Assembly (NCBI RefSeq): GCF_904063055.1
Contig: NZ_CAJFCN010000015.1
Coordinates: 1 to 64,000 of the forward strand
Direction of reading: 5' to 3'
Source: Pseudomonas paracarnis
Lineage (GTDB): Bacteria > Pseudomonadota > Gammaproteobacteria > Pseudomonadales > Pseudomonadaceae
DNA length: 64,000 nucleotides
Positions 27,809 through 36,645 of this stretch are shown here, piece by piece (the stretch's first letter is position 1; the number at the start of each line of letters is the position of its first letter). The notes under the pieces are model-generated. The model did no database searches. It was not told where the DNA came from and saw only the letters and a list, made by a program, of their open reading frames with translations. The translations under genes and the position numbers were made by a program.

Positions 27809-29362
27809 TCAGTGGACTGCGGTCATCCCGGAAGCCAACTGCATGACTTTTTCCTGGGTCGCCTCGGCGCGATCCAGGGTGCCCATCAGTTCACCTTCGT
27901 GCATTACCATCACCCGGTCGCTCATGCCGAGCACTTCGGGCAGTTCGGAAGAAATCATGATCACCGCCATGCCCTCGCTGGCGAGGAAGGCGATCAAGCG
28001 ATAGATCTCAGCCTTGGCGCCCACATCGATACCACGCGTCGGCTCATCGAGGATCAGCAAGCGTGGGTTGGTCATCAGCCAGCGCGCCAGCAAGGCCTTT
28101 TGCTGGTTGCCACCGGACAAGGTGTCGATGCATTGCTCCAGGGACGGGGTTTTCACCCGCAGCTTCTTGCACATGTCTTCACACAGGGCACGCAAGGCCT
28201 TCTGCTGGATAAAACCGTTGCCCGAATAGTGCGGCAGCACCGCCATCTCCATGTTCTCCAGCACCGACAAGCACGGGAACAGGCCGCTGAGCTTGCGGTC
28301 CTCGGTCAACAGCGCAAAGCCTTTCTCAATGGCCATATGCGGGTCGGTAATGCGCACCGCCTTGCCGTCCAGGGTGATTTGCCCGCTGGAACTTGGAGTG
28401 ATACCAAAAATGGTTTCCGCCACATTGGTGCGCCCGGAGCCCATCAGCCCGGCGATCCCGAGGATCTCCCCGGCGTGCAGGTCGAACGATACGTCCTTGA
28501 ATACGCCGTCCAGGCTCAGGTCGCGCACCGACAGTAACAGCTCGCCAATAGGCGTTTCGCGCACCGGGAACAGCTGGCTCAATTCACGCCCGACCATCAT
28601 CGAGATGAGGCTGTCGCTGTTCATGCTGTCGGCCCGTTGCAAGCCGATGTATTGGCCGTCGCGGAACACCGCCACTTCATCGGCGATGGCGAACACTTCG
28701 TTCATCTTGTGGGTGATATAGACGATGCCTTTGCCCTGGGACTTGAGGTCGGCAATGATCGAAAACAGGTGGGCCACTTCCTTATCGGTAATGGCCGAGG
28801 TGGGTTCATCCATGATCAGGATGTCGGAGTCGTAGGACACTGCCTTGGCAATCTCGACCATCTGCCGTTCGGCAATGCTCAGGTTGCCGACCTGTTCTTC
28901 CGGGTCGAGGTTGATGCGCAGGCGCGCCAGCAACTCGGCGGTGCAACGGTGCATTTCGCGGTGGTTGACCATGTGCAGGCTGTTGAGCTGTTCGCGGCCG
29001 ATCCAGATGTTCTCGGCGATGCTCATATGGGGCATCAGGTTGAGTTCCTGGTGGATCATCGCGATCCCGGCCTTTTGCGCGGCCAGCGGCGTTTCAAAGG
29101 TGATCGGCTTGCCACGCAGGCGAATCTCGCCGGCGTCGGGCTGGTAGATGCCGGCAATGATCTTCATCAGCGTCGACTTACCCGCGCCGTTCTCGCCCAT
29201 CAACGCCAGCACCGTGCCGGGGCGCACCCGCAGTTGCACATCGTCCAGGGCCACGACACCGGGAAAGCCTTTGCTGATGTTGAGGATTTCCAGCAGGTAG
29301 GGTTCGTCCAGCGCCAGCGCCGGTTGAGCGGCGGGCTGCGACGTGGCGGCTTGAGCAAGCAT
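27809..29362 (-). CDS. iatA: Inositol ABC transporter ATP-binding protein
   Basis: Duplicated ABC ATPase of the RbsA/MglA type, 517 residues from ATG 29362 (GGAG at good spacing; an ATG five codons earlier lacks one). First domain: GENGAGKSTLMKII (Walker A), LSIAERQMVEIAKA (signature), DILIMDEPTSAI (Walker B). The second domain has a degenerate P-loop (GLMGSGRTNVAE), LSGGNQQKALLARWL and LLILDEPTRGIDVGAK. As in the family, the second half is probably weakly catalytic. Confidence 0.93.
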   Translation of the reverse strand: MLAQAATSQPAAQPALALDEPYLLEILNISKGFPGVVALDDVQLRVRPGTVLALMGENGAGKSTLMKIIAGIYQPDAGEIRLRGKPITFETPLAAQKAGIAMIHQELNLMPHMSIAENIWIGREQLNSLHMVNHREMHRCTAELLARLRINLDPEEQVGNLSIAERQMVEIAKAVSYDSDILIMDEPTSAITDKEVAHLFSIIADLKSQGKGIVYITHKMNEVFAIADEVAVFRDGQYIGLQRADSMNSDSLISMMVGRELSQLFPVRETPIGELLLSVRDLSLDGVFKDVSFDLHAGEILGIAGLMGSGRTNVAETIFGITPSSSGQITLDGKAVRITDPHMAIEKGFALLTEDRKLSGLFPCLSVLENMEMAVLPHYSGNGFIQQKALRALCEDMCKKLRVKTPSLEQCIDTLSGGNQQKALLARWLMTNPRLLILDEPTRGIDVGAKAEIYRLIAFLASEGMAVIMISSELPEVLGMSDRVMVMHEGELMGTLDRAEATQEKVMQLASGMTAVH

Positions 29363-29427
29363 AGGGAGGTACTCCATCTGCAGGACGGCCGTAACCGCCC
29401 TGCCGGCTTATTGTTGTGGTGTCAGGG

Positions 29428-30363
29428 CTACTTGAAGTCTTTGACGTTGTCCGGGGTGATCAACTGGAACGGGATCACCACGTTCTGCTCGACCGGCTCG
29501 TTCTTGGCCATCTTGCGCGCCGCCTCTACCGACCCCACCGCCTGGCCTTTGGCATCCTGGAACGCCGACACGGTCATGTCGCCCTTGGTGATCGCGTTCA
29601 AGCCATCGGGCGTGCCGTCGACACCGGCAATCAACACGCTGCCTTTTTCCTTGCCGGCCGATCTCAGGGCCATGGACGCACCGATCGCCATCTCATCGTT
29701 GTTGGCCAGCACCGCATTGAACTCCCGGCCCTGGGTCAGCCAGTCGTTGACCAGGGTCATGCCCCTGTCACGCAACCAAATGCCGGTTTGCTCCTGCTCG
29801 ATCTTGATGTCCGGGTACTTGGCCAGCACTTCCTTCACGCCCTTGGTGCGATTGGTGGTGGAGTTGTTCGCCAGGTCGCCCAAAAGAATCACGATCTTGC
29901 CCTTGCCGCCGAGCTTTTCGGCGATGTACTGCATTTGCAGGCGGCCGGCCTCGACGTCATCGGAGGTCACGGCCACCACGTCCTTGGGCAAGTCTTTCTG
30001 GTCAGGACGGCGGTTGACGAACACCAGCGGGATACCCGCCTTGGTGGCGGCACTGATGATGTTCTTGGTCGACGCGGTATCGACCGGGTTGACGATAATC
30101 GCGTCGACCTTCTGGCTGATGAAGTTCTCGACCTGGCTCAACTGCTTGACCACATCGGCGCGGGCATCTTCGAACTGCAGTTGCACGCCATCGCCTTTTG
30201 GATAGGACTTGGCTTGCTTGTCCATGTCCTCGCGCAGGTAAGTGAGGAAGGTGTCATCGAACGCGGACATCGTCACGCCCACCTTGAGGTCGGCGGCGCC
30301 GGCAACGCCACTGGCCAGCAGCATGGACAGGGCCAGGGCGGTAAAACGGATCGGGGTCTTCAT
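29428..30363 (-). CDS. ibpA: Inositol periplasmic binding protein
   Basis: A 311-residue sugar-binding protein of the Peripla_BP_4 (RbsB-like) class with signal peptide (1-23, cleavage after GVAGA). It begins DLKVGVTMSAFDDTFLTYLREDM; the hinge segments VDAIIVNPVDTAST and NAVLANNDEMAIGASMAL, and VLIAGVDGTPDGLNAI near the C-terminus, are typical ligand-contact regions. First of the three transport genes, with its own candidate promoter and IolR-like site about 310 bp upstream. Confidence 0.93.
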   Translation of the reverse strand: MKTPIRFTALALSMLLASGVAGAADLKVGVTMSAFDDTFLTYLREDMDKQAKSYPKGDGVQLQFEDARADVVKQLSQVENFISQKVDAIIVNPVDTASTKNIISAATKAGIPLVFVNRRPDQKDLPKDVVAVTSDDVEAGRLQMQYIAEKLGGKGKIVILLGDLANNSTTNRTKGVKEVLAKYPDIKIEQEQTGIWLRDRGMTLVNDWLTQGREFNAVLANNDEMAIGASMALRSAGKEKGSVLIAGVDGTPDGLNAITKGDMTVSAFQDAKGQAVGSVEAARKMAKNEPVEQNVVIPFQLITPDNVKDFK

Positions 30364-30412
30364 GAACGGTCTGTCTCCACTTTCTTGTTGGTTTTTTTCG
30401 ACGTTGCGTTGA

Positions 30413-30589
30413 TCAGGACTCGGCTGTCAGTCGCACCACCGGCGCGCCAGGAATGCAGCACACCAGCGCGCCCTGGTTTTCGACGCACAGCACATTCAGG
30501 AAGGAGAAGTAGAACGGCCGGGCGCGGGGCAGTCCGCGTGGCGCTTGGAGGGGGCGTAAAACTCGCAGTACAGCGTTGAAGATTTTCAT
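30413..30589 (-). CDS. Candidate small protein (58 aa) in the ibpA leader
   Basis: An ATG at 30589 (AGGT 8 nt upstream) opens 58 codons with about three quarters G/C at the third position, as expected of real coding here. The product begins MKIFNAVLRVLRPLQAPRG, is basic at the N-terminus, then has FYFSFLNVLCVENQGALVCC. It lies between the candidate IolR-controlled promoter and ibpA on the same strand. A 113-codon frame overlapping it in another phase has no coding character. Conservation is unknown to me. Confidence 0.42.
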   Translation of the reverse strand: MKIFNAVLRVLRPLQAPRGLPRARPFYFSFLNVLCVENQGALVCCIPGAPVVRLTAES

Positions 30590-30672
30590 CTGACGGTACC
30601 TGGTTGTTTTTGATCTTGTTTTTGTTGAGTCGCCCGTAGGTTCCGGGACGTACTTTATGCAACCTGGAAAAG

Positions 30673-30701
30673 ACTGTATTAGAAAATAATTTCCACATCA
30701 A
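30673..30701 (-). promoter_or_regulatory. Candidate IolR-controlled promoter for ibpA-iatA-iatP
   Basis: On the minus strand TTGATG (30701-30696), a 17-bp spacer and TACAGT (30678-30673) form a sigma-70-like promoter. Within the spacer lies AGAA-AATAAT-TTCC (30681-30694, plus strand), one mismatch from the IolR palindrome GGAA-N6-TTCC seen next to iolR. A repressor bound there would block polymerase. Confidence 0.55.
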
Positions 30702-30715
30702 CTTGTTTTAGAATT

Positions 30716-31744
30716 TTATTCTATTTTTGTCGAGACCACCTGCTGGCGCTCAGCGCTCAAACGTGCGGCATCCAATATACGGGTGGTTTCCAGGGCGTCA
30801 TAGGCGTTGACCGGCAGCGGCCCCTGCCCCACCACGGCCGCTTGCAACTGCCGATAGAATTGGGGCCAGCAGCCCTTCTCCGACGGCACCCGCTCACGCT
30901 CCGACCCTTGTTCGAACCAGCCCCAGCGTCGGTGCTCCTCAGCGCCCCAGTGGTCACCTTCGGTTTTCGGCGACTTGCCGGCCAGCAGCGCTTCTTCTTG
31001 GCCGTCCAGGCCGTCGATGGTGTAGCAACCCAGGCTGCCACTGACGCGAAATCGCGGCGCCTGGCTGTTCTGCAACGCGTTGCCCCACAGGTGCGATATC
31101 ACGCCGTTGGCATGAGTGAGGGAGACAAAGAAGCCGTGGTCCACGGTGGGATGTTCTGGTGTGTAGTGCAATTGGGCGAACACCCGCTCCACCGGTCCGA
31201 ACAGTTGCAACGCCTGGTCCACCAGATGGCTGCCCAGGTCGCGCAGCCATCCTCCACCGCTGGCATTGCCCACAGCTTGCGGGCTGTAGCGCTCCACGCG
31301 GGATTCAAAGCGGGTGATGGTGCCCAAGGCGCCAGCGTCGATCAGTTTGCGCAGGGTCAGGTAATCCGAATCCCAGCGCCGATTCTGATAAACACTGAGC
31401 AACGAGCCCTGACGCTCGGCAGCGGTAATCAGGGCCTGGGCTTGTTCGGCGTTGGCGGCAAAGGGCTTGTCGCTGACCACCGCCACCCCGTGCTCGATGG
31501 CTTCCAGCACCAAGGCCGGGCGACCTTTGAGGGTGGTGGAAATCACCAGGGCATCGACGCCGGCTTCGACGATCTGGCCGATGGAGTCGAAGGCTTTGAC
31601 ACCTGGAAGATCAGTGCTCAATTGCTGGCGACGTTCGGGTGAACGCGTCACCACGCCGACAAAGGTGGCGCCAGGCAGGGTGGCGATCAGCGGCGCATGA
31701 AAAAAGCGCCCACCGTGGCCGTAGCCCACTAGTCCGATTCGCAT
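30716..31744 (-). CDS. Scyllo-inositol dehydrogenase-like oxidoreductase (IolW/YvaA-like)
   Basis: Gfo/Idh/MocA-family NAD(P)-dependent dehydrogenase, 342 residues from the ATG with GGAGTTGAGC upstream. Rossmann GYGHGG at the N-terminus, SDKPFA in place of the usual EKP, and the catalytic region RDLGSHLVDQAL. It shares long stretches with Bacillus IolW: LLSVYQNRRWDSDYLTLRKLI, and TIDGLDGQEEALLAGKSP. IolW interconverts scyllo-inositol and scyllo-inosose, which would widen the cluster to scyllo-inositol. It lies after iolG, with a REPIN between them. Confidence 0.85.
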   Translation of the reverse strand: MRIGLVGYGHGGRFFHAPLIATLPGATFVGVVTRSPERRQQLSTDLPGVKAFDSIGQIVEAGVDALVISTTLKGRPALVLEAIEHGVAVVSDKPFAANAEQAQALITAAERQGSLLSVYQNRRWDSDYLTLRKLIDAGALGTITRFESRVERYSPQAVGNASGGGWLRDLGSHLVDQALQLFGPVERVFAQLHYTPEHPTVDHGFFVSLTHANGVISHLWGNALQNSQAPRFRVSGSLGCYTIDGLDGQEEALLAGKSPKTEGDHWGAEEHRRWGWFEQGSERERVPSEKGCWPQFYRQLQAAVVGQGPLPVNAYDALETTRILDAARLSAERQQVVSTKIE

Positions 31745-31781
31745 GCTCAACTCCAGAATTGATTTGGGAACCCAAGCAACT

Positions 31782-31868
31782 GTGGGAGCTGGCTTGCCTG
31801 CGATAGCAGTGTGTCAGGCACTGAATCTGCCACTGATAGACCGCTATCGCAGGCAAGCCAGCTCCCAC
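31782..31868. repeat. REPIN inside the inositol operon
   Basis: Inverted REPs GTGGGAGCTGGCTTGCCTGC and GCAGGCAAGCCAGCTCCCAC between iolG and the IolW-like gene. Confidence 0.9.
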
Positions 31869-31894
31869 AGTGTTAACCACATTTCTTCAGTGAG

Positions 31895-32905
31895 TTAGCC
31901 GTAGAAGTGTGGGCGATCTGGCAGGCTGACTTTCACAATCTGCCCACTGCCCTGGGCTTCAATACACGCATCTGCCGCCACCGCCGCCGCAAACCCATCC
32001 CAGGCCGACGGCCCGCCGACCTGCCCGGCCAGCACGCTGTCGATAAATGCCTGCAACTCCACGTCATAGGCACCGATAAACCTATCCTTCCAATCCATCA
32101 GGATCGCGTTGGACAGCTTCGCGTCGCTGCGCAGTTGCACCTGAGATGGCTCCGGCAACTTGGCGATACCGCTCTCCCCCACCACCTCACACTGGATGTC
32201 GTAGCCGTATTGGCAGTTCACAAACACTTCCACGTCGATACGCGTGCCTTTGGCAGTTTCCAGCAGCACGATCTGTGGGTCGCGCAGGTGCGCCAACGCC
32301 TTGCTCGTCTTGCGCGGGAACACCACCTGCACGGACACGTAGTCGTCGTTGAGCAGCCAACGCAGCACGTCCAGCTCATGGATCAGGGTATCGGTGATCG
32401 CCATGCCGGTGTTGTAGTTCTCGCCCACCGTGGGGTTACGGTGCGCGCAGTGCAGCATTAACGGCTCGCCAATCTGGCCGCTGTCGATCACCGCCTTGAG
32501 GGCGCGGTAGCCTTGATCATAAGGGCGCATGAAGCCCACCTGGACCAGACGCTTACCGTGTGCCACTTCGGCCTCGACAATGTTGCGGCAGCCCTCGGCC
32601 GTCACCGCCAGGGGTTTCTCACAGAACACCGGTTTGCCGGCGGCGATGGCGGCCAGTACGAACTCTTCGTGGCTGGGGCCCCACGAGGTCACGAGGATCG
32701 CTTCGACCTCCGGCGAATTGATCAGCGTATGACCATCCGGATACACCTCGGCATCCAGTTTCAAGTCCGCCACCACCTGGGCCGCCTGATCAAGGTTGAT
32801 ATCAGTGACCGCCACCACCTGGCTGTTGAGCAGGGTCTGGCTGCAACGACGAATATGGTCCCGGCCAATGGCGCCCGTACCAATCACTCCAAGCTTCAAA
32901 GACAT
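31895..32905 (-). CDS. iolG: Inositol 2-dehydrogenase
   Basis: Oxidises myo-inositol to scyllo-inosose with NAD+, the first catabolic step. 336 residues from MSLKLGVIGTGAIGRDH; the upstream extension is non-coding. Rossmann GTGAIG at 9-14, EKP-type lysine in FCEKPLAV, and the Asp/His pair of inositol dehydrogenases in DTLIHELDVLRWLL. Gene order places it right after iolD, 19 bp away. Confidence 0.95.
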   Translation of the reverse strand: MSLKLGVIGTGAIGRDHIRRCSQTLLNSQVVAVTDINLDQAAQVVADLKLDAEVYPDGHTLINSPEVEAILVTSWGPSHEEFVLAAIAAGKPVFCEKPLAVTAEGCRNIVEAEVAHGKRLVQVGFMRPYDQGYRALKAVIDSGQIGEPLMLHCAHRNPTVGENYNTGMAITDTLIHELDVLRWLLNDDYVSVQVVFPRKTSKALAHLRDPQIVLLETAKGTRIDVEVFVNCQYGYDIQCEVVGESGIAKLPEPSQVQLRSDAKLSNAILMDWKDRFIGAYDVELQAFIDSVLAGQVGGPSAWDGFAAAVAADACIEAQGSGQIVKVSLPDRPHFYG

Positions 32906-32924
32906 GCAAACACTCCTCTTGTTG

Positions 32925-34856
32925 TTAGTACTGCCGGGCCTTGGCCAGGTGTTCATTGAGTTTTTTTGCCGCTGCATTCGTGCGTTCACTGGTGGACACT
33001 TGCGCCACACCCACCCGCCACCACGACAGGTAGCCGTGGATCATGGTCTTGGGCAGCACCTTGATATCGATCAGGGTCGAGACGGTTTGCGTGCGCGCAT
33101 CGGCCAGGGCCGCTTCCAGCTGCTCTACCGTGCTGACCTTGTAGGTCTTGCAGCCATAGGCCGCCGCACTCATGGCGAAATCCACCGGCACCAGGCCGCC
33201 GTCGAGCTTGCCGCTCTCGGGGTTACGAAAGCGGAACTCCGTACCGAAGCTGTCCATGCCGTTGCCGATCTGCAGGTTGTTGATGCAACCGAACGCCATG
33301 TTGTCCAACAGCACCACGTTGATCTTGCGGCGCTCCTGGATCGAGGTGGCCAGCTCCGAGTGCAGCATCATGTAGGAGCCATCGCCAACCAGGGCGTACA
33401 CCTCCTTGCTTGGCTCGGCCAGCTTCACGCCCAGGGCAGCGTTGATCTCGTAGCCCATGCATGAATAGCCATATTCGACGTGGTAGGTGTTGACGCCCTT
33501 GCTGCGCCAGGCACGCTGCAAATCGCCGGGCAGGCTGCCGGCGGCAGCCACGATGATTGCGTCATCGGCCAGGCGTGCATTGAGCACGCCGAGCACCGCG
33601 CTTTGGGTCAGGCACGAACCGGTCAGCTCGATGAATTCCCGCAGGACGGCACGGTCCAGGTGGTCGTCGACTTCGGGGACAAACTCATCGCCCTGGTAGT
33701 GCACCTGATGCACGCGGTCCACTTCGGCGTCGAGTTGCGCCTTCGCGTCAGCGACCTGTCCGCCCCAGCCCGAACGGTAATCGCCCAGGGCATCGGCCAG
33801 TGCTTCAAGCGCAACTTTCGCATCGGCCAGCACTTGCACACCGTCCAGCTTCAACGCATCGCAGGGGCTGATATTGAGGTTGAGAAACTTCACCTCGGGG
33901 TGCTTGAACAGCGATTTTGACGAGGTGGTGAAGTCGGTATAACGAGTGCCGATGCCAATAATCAGGTCGGCCTCAGGCGCCAGCAGGTTAGCCGCCAGGC
34001 AGCCGGTTTCGCCGATGCCGCCGACGTTCAACGGATGGCTGGAAACCACGACGCTCTTGCCCGCCTGAGTTTCCGCGAAAGGAATATCGAAACGCTCGGC
34101 AAAGGCTTGCAGTGCCTGGTTGGCGCCGGAGTACTTGACCCCGCCGCCGCAAATGATCAGCGGCTTGCGCTTGCCGCGAAACGCAGCCAGCGCGTCACCG
34201 ATCATGGCGCTGGTGGCCGGGCGTCGGTCGATGCGGTGCACGCGTTTTTGCAGGAAATAGTCGGGGTAGTCCCAGGCTTCGGCTTGTACATCCTGGGGCA
34301 AGGCCAGGGTCACCGCGCCGGTTTCAGCCGGGTCGGTCAGCACGCGCATGGCATGGATCGCCGCGGTCATCAGTTGCTCCGGGCGGTTGATGCGGTCCCA
34401 GTATTTGCTTACGGAGCGGAAGGCGTCGTTGGTACTGATGCTCAGGTCGTGGAATTGCTCGATCTGCTGCAACACCGGGTCGGGCTGGCGGCTGGCATAG
34501 ACATCACCGGGCAGCAACAGCAACGGGATGCGGTTAGCGGTGGCGGTGGCTGCGGCGGTGAGCATATTGGCCGCGCCCGGCCCGACCGAGGCCGTGCATG
34601 CATAGATCTTGCGGCGCAGGTGCTGCTTGGCAAACCCGATGGCGGCATGGGCCATGCCTTGTTCGTTGCGGCCCTGGTGCACCACCAAGTCGCCGCTGTC
34701 CTGCTCCAGGGCCTGGCCGAGGCCCAACACATTGCCATGCCCGAAAATAGTGAATACCCCGGCGACGAACTTACTCTGTACGCCATCGACCTCGATGTAT
34801 TGATTATCCAGAAACTTCACCAGGGCCTGGGCCATGGTCAATCTTGTTGTGGTCAT
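32925..34856 (-). CDS. iolD: 3D-(3,5/4)-trihydroxycyclohexane-1,2-dione hydrolase
   Basis: Thiamine-diphosphate enzyme that opens the inositol ring to 5-deoxy-glucuronate. 643 residues from MTTTRLTMAQAL. TPP fold: N-terminal pyrimidine-binding domain with GFAKQHLRRKIYACTASVGPGAANMLTAA, a central domain, and the C-terminal diphosphate/Mg site GDGSYMMLHSELATSIQERRKINVVLLDNMAFGCINN. Length matches the family (about 640). A REPIN separates it from iolI upstream. Confidence 0.95.
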   Translation of the reverse strand: MTTTRLTMAQALVKFLDNQYIEVDGVQSKFVAGVFTIFGHGNVLGLGQALEQDSGDLVVHQGRNEQGMAHAAIGFAKQHLRRKIYACTASVGPGAANMLTAAATATANRIPLLLLPGDVYASRQPDPVLQQIEQFHDLSISTNDAFRSVSKYWDRINRPEQLMTAAIHAMRVLTDPAETGAVTLALPQDVQAEAWDYPDYFLQKRVHRIDRRPATSAMIGDALAAFRGKRKPLIICGGGVKYSGANQALQAFAERFDIPFAETQAGKSVVVSSHPLNVGGIGETGCLAANLLAPEADLIIGIGTRYTDFTTSSKSLFKHPEVKFLNLNISPCDALKLDGVQVLADAKVALEALADALGDYRSGWGGQVADAKAQLDAEVDRVHQVHYQGDEFVPEVDDHLDRAVLREFIELTGSCLTQSAVLGVLNARLADDAIIVAAAGSLPGDLQRAWRSKGVNTYHVEYGYSCMGYEINAALGVKLAEPSKEVYALVGDGSYMMLHSELATSIQERRKINVVLLDNMAFGCINNLQIGNGMDSFGTEFRFRNPESGKLDGGLVPVDFAMSAAAYGCKTYKVSTVEQLEAALADARTQTVSTLIDIKVLPKTMIHGYLSWWRVGVAQVSTSERTNAAAKKLNEHLAKARQY

Positions 34857-34905
34857 CACTTGCACCTTGTGTGACTGCAATTGAAGTGTTCAACACCGAT
34901 CCACT

Positions 34906-34991
34906 GTGGGAGCTGGCTTGCCTGCGATAACGGTCTATCAGTTGCACATGTATTGCCTGACACACCGCTATCGCAGGCAAGCCAGCTCCCA
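34906..34991. repeat. REPIN inside the inositol operon
   Basis: REP doublet between iolI and iolD; the right copy ends CCAGCTCCCAT (one change). Confidence 0.88.
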
Positions 34992-35005
34992 TATTTTTGA
35001 TCGCG

Positions 35006-35827
35006 TTATGGCAAGGGCTTTTGCAAATACGCCATGCTGCTGCCCAATGCCTGCCGGATATCCGCCAACCCATGCACGCTTTCGGCAAACGGCTCAAACG
35101 ACAAATAGCCGCTGTAGCCAGTGCTGAGCAAGGTGTCGATCTGCGCCGCATTCCCGAGGATATCGTCCTCGCCCACCAGCACGCGGTGGCCGTCGCGGAT
35201 CGAGTCGAGCGGCGCCTCGCGGTCTTCCACCCCGGAGATATGCACCAGCCCGGTCAGCTCCGGGAAGAACTCATGCTCGCCGGCCAGGTGATGGTGAAAG
35301 GTGTCGTGCACCACACGAAACACATCCAGGCCACCGATGGCCTTGATGGCATCCACTGCCACGCGCTTGCGGCGCAGGGCGGATACGGTGAAGCCCAGAG
35401 GCTCGATGAAACCCAGAATCCCGTACTCGCGCAGGATCAACGCCAGCTCGCTCAACGCCGTGCGCAAACCGGCGGCGCGCTGCGCGTCGTTGCGCGTATC
35501 ACCAGGCTGATTGAACGGGCACATCACCAGGCCCTGGGCCCCGCACTCACGGGCATAGGTGGCCAGTTCGATTGCCTGGGCACGGCGTTCGTCGTTCCAC
35601 ACATCAAAGGGGTACAGCGCGTTGATCGACAACACCTTGATGCCCTGCGCGGCGCACAACTCACGCACGCGGCTGGCGGACATGCCGTATTCGATCTCGC
35701 GGTTCTTGAGGTCGTTGCGGATCTCGATGGCATCGCACTGAAGGGCTTTGGCCAACTGGATAAAATCCGCCAGGGGCAAATCAGGCGCGACCATACGGTT
35801 AAGGGCAAAACGTAGCGGCGACTTCAT
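35006..35827 (-). CDS. iolI: 2-keto-myo-inositol isomerase, TIM-barrel
   Basis: AP-endonuclease-2-type TIM-barrel, 273 residues. Family IolI interconverts 2-keto-myo-inositol and 1-keto-D-chiro-inositol, linking D-chiro-inositol to the pathway. Metal-site segments: GFIEPLGFTVSA, VHDTFHHHLAGE, VHISGVEDRE and LSFEPFAES supply the Glu, Asp, His, Glu ligands. GGAGAAC precedes the ATG. It differs clearly from the second TIM-barrel, IolE, in the same cluster. Confidence 0.88.
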   Translation of the reverse strand: MKSPLRFALNRMVAPDLPLADFIQLAKALQCDAIEIRNDLKNREIEYGMSASRVRELCAAQGIKVLSINALYPFDVWNDERRAQAIELATYARECGAQGLVMCPFNQPGDTRNDAQRAAGLRTALSELALILREYGILGFIEPLGFTVSALRRKRVAVDAIKAIGGLDVFRVVHDTFHHHLAGEHEFFPELTGLVHISGVEDREAPLDSIRDGHRVLVGEDDILGNAAQIDTLLSTGYSGYLSFEPFAESVHGLADIRQALGSSMAYLQKPLP

Positions 35828-35853
35828 TGTTGTTGTTCTCCGTCCAAAACCGT

Positions 35854-36642
35854 TTAAAGGTCCAGCAGCCAGCTGTGCTGCGGGTCGTTATGGAAATGCC
35901 AGGCGCGCTTGGGGCCGGCCATGACGTTGAGGTAATAAGACTCGTAGCCATACGGCACGCTGACCGGGTGATACCCCTTGGGCACCACCACCAGGTCGCT
36001 GTTTTCCACGGCCATGGCCTGGTCGATGCTGCGATCATCCGTGTACACACGCTGGAACACGAAGCCCTGGGGCGGGTTGACCTGGTGATAGTAGGTCTCT
36101 TCCAGAAAGCTCTGGTGCGGCAGGTCGTCAGTGTCGTGCTTGTGCGGCGGGTAGCTGGAGGAATGCCCCGACGGCGTGCGCACTTCCACCACCAGCAGCG
36201 AATGAGCCGGCTCGCTGTCGGGCAGGATGTCGCACACGTAACGGGTATTGGCGCCTTTGCCGCGCACACTGCGCTTGCACTGCTCGGGGCGGATCAAGCG
36301 CGGGGCAAAACCCGTAGCACCCGGCGCTGCGCAGACGGCAATCTGCACGTCGCTCAGGGCCGTGACTCGGGCGTCAGTGCCCGGCGGCAAATAGGCGGCG
36401 AACGGTGACTTGTCTTCGAACACCGACTGGCGATCCCCCAGGTTCTGCCAATTGAAGCCTTCGCCTTCAATATTCACCCGACCGCTGAGCAGCACCAGGC
36501 ACAGTTCCTGATCGCCCGCACTGACCGGCAGGGTTTCACCCAGGCTCAGGCGGTAGGCGGCAAAGCCCACGTATTCCAGGCGCCCGGCTTCCAGCGCCAC
36601 CATGGTTTGCCCGCGTTTGCTGCTTTTGACCAACAAGCTCAT
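35854..36642 (-). CDS. iolB: 5-deoxy-glucuronate isomerase
   Basis: Bicupin isomerase converting 5-deoxy-glucuronate to 5-dehydro-2-deoxy-D-gluconate. 262 residues from ATG 36642 (AGGACTTGAG upstream). The metal site is in the C-terminal cupin: PPHKHDTDDLPHQSFLEETYYHQVNPPQGF, with a later YHPVS and WHFHNDPQ. It begins 4 nt after the iolE stop, so the two are coupled. Confidence 0.94.
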   Translation of the reverse strand: MSLLVKSSKRGQTMVALEAGRLEYVGFAAYRLSLGETLPVSAGDQELCLVLLSGRVNIEGEGFNWQNLGDRQSVFEDKSPFAAYLPPGTDARVTALSDVQIAVCAAPGATGFAPRLIRPEQCKRSVRGKGANTRYVCDILPDSEPAHSLLVVEVRTPSGHSSSYPPHKHDTDDLPHQSFLEETYYHQVNPPQGFVFQRVYTDDRSIDQAMAVENSDLVVVPKGYHPVSVPYGYESYYLNVMAGPKRAWHFHNDPQHSWLLDL

Positions 36643-36645
36643 CAC

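Noticed and set aside
30360..30701. 113-codon minus-strand frame before ibpA
   Set aside because: No ribosome-binding site, biased basic composition, and it overlaps the candidate promoter; the 58-codon frame in another phase has better codon character.
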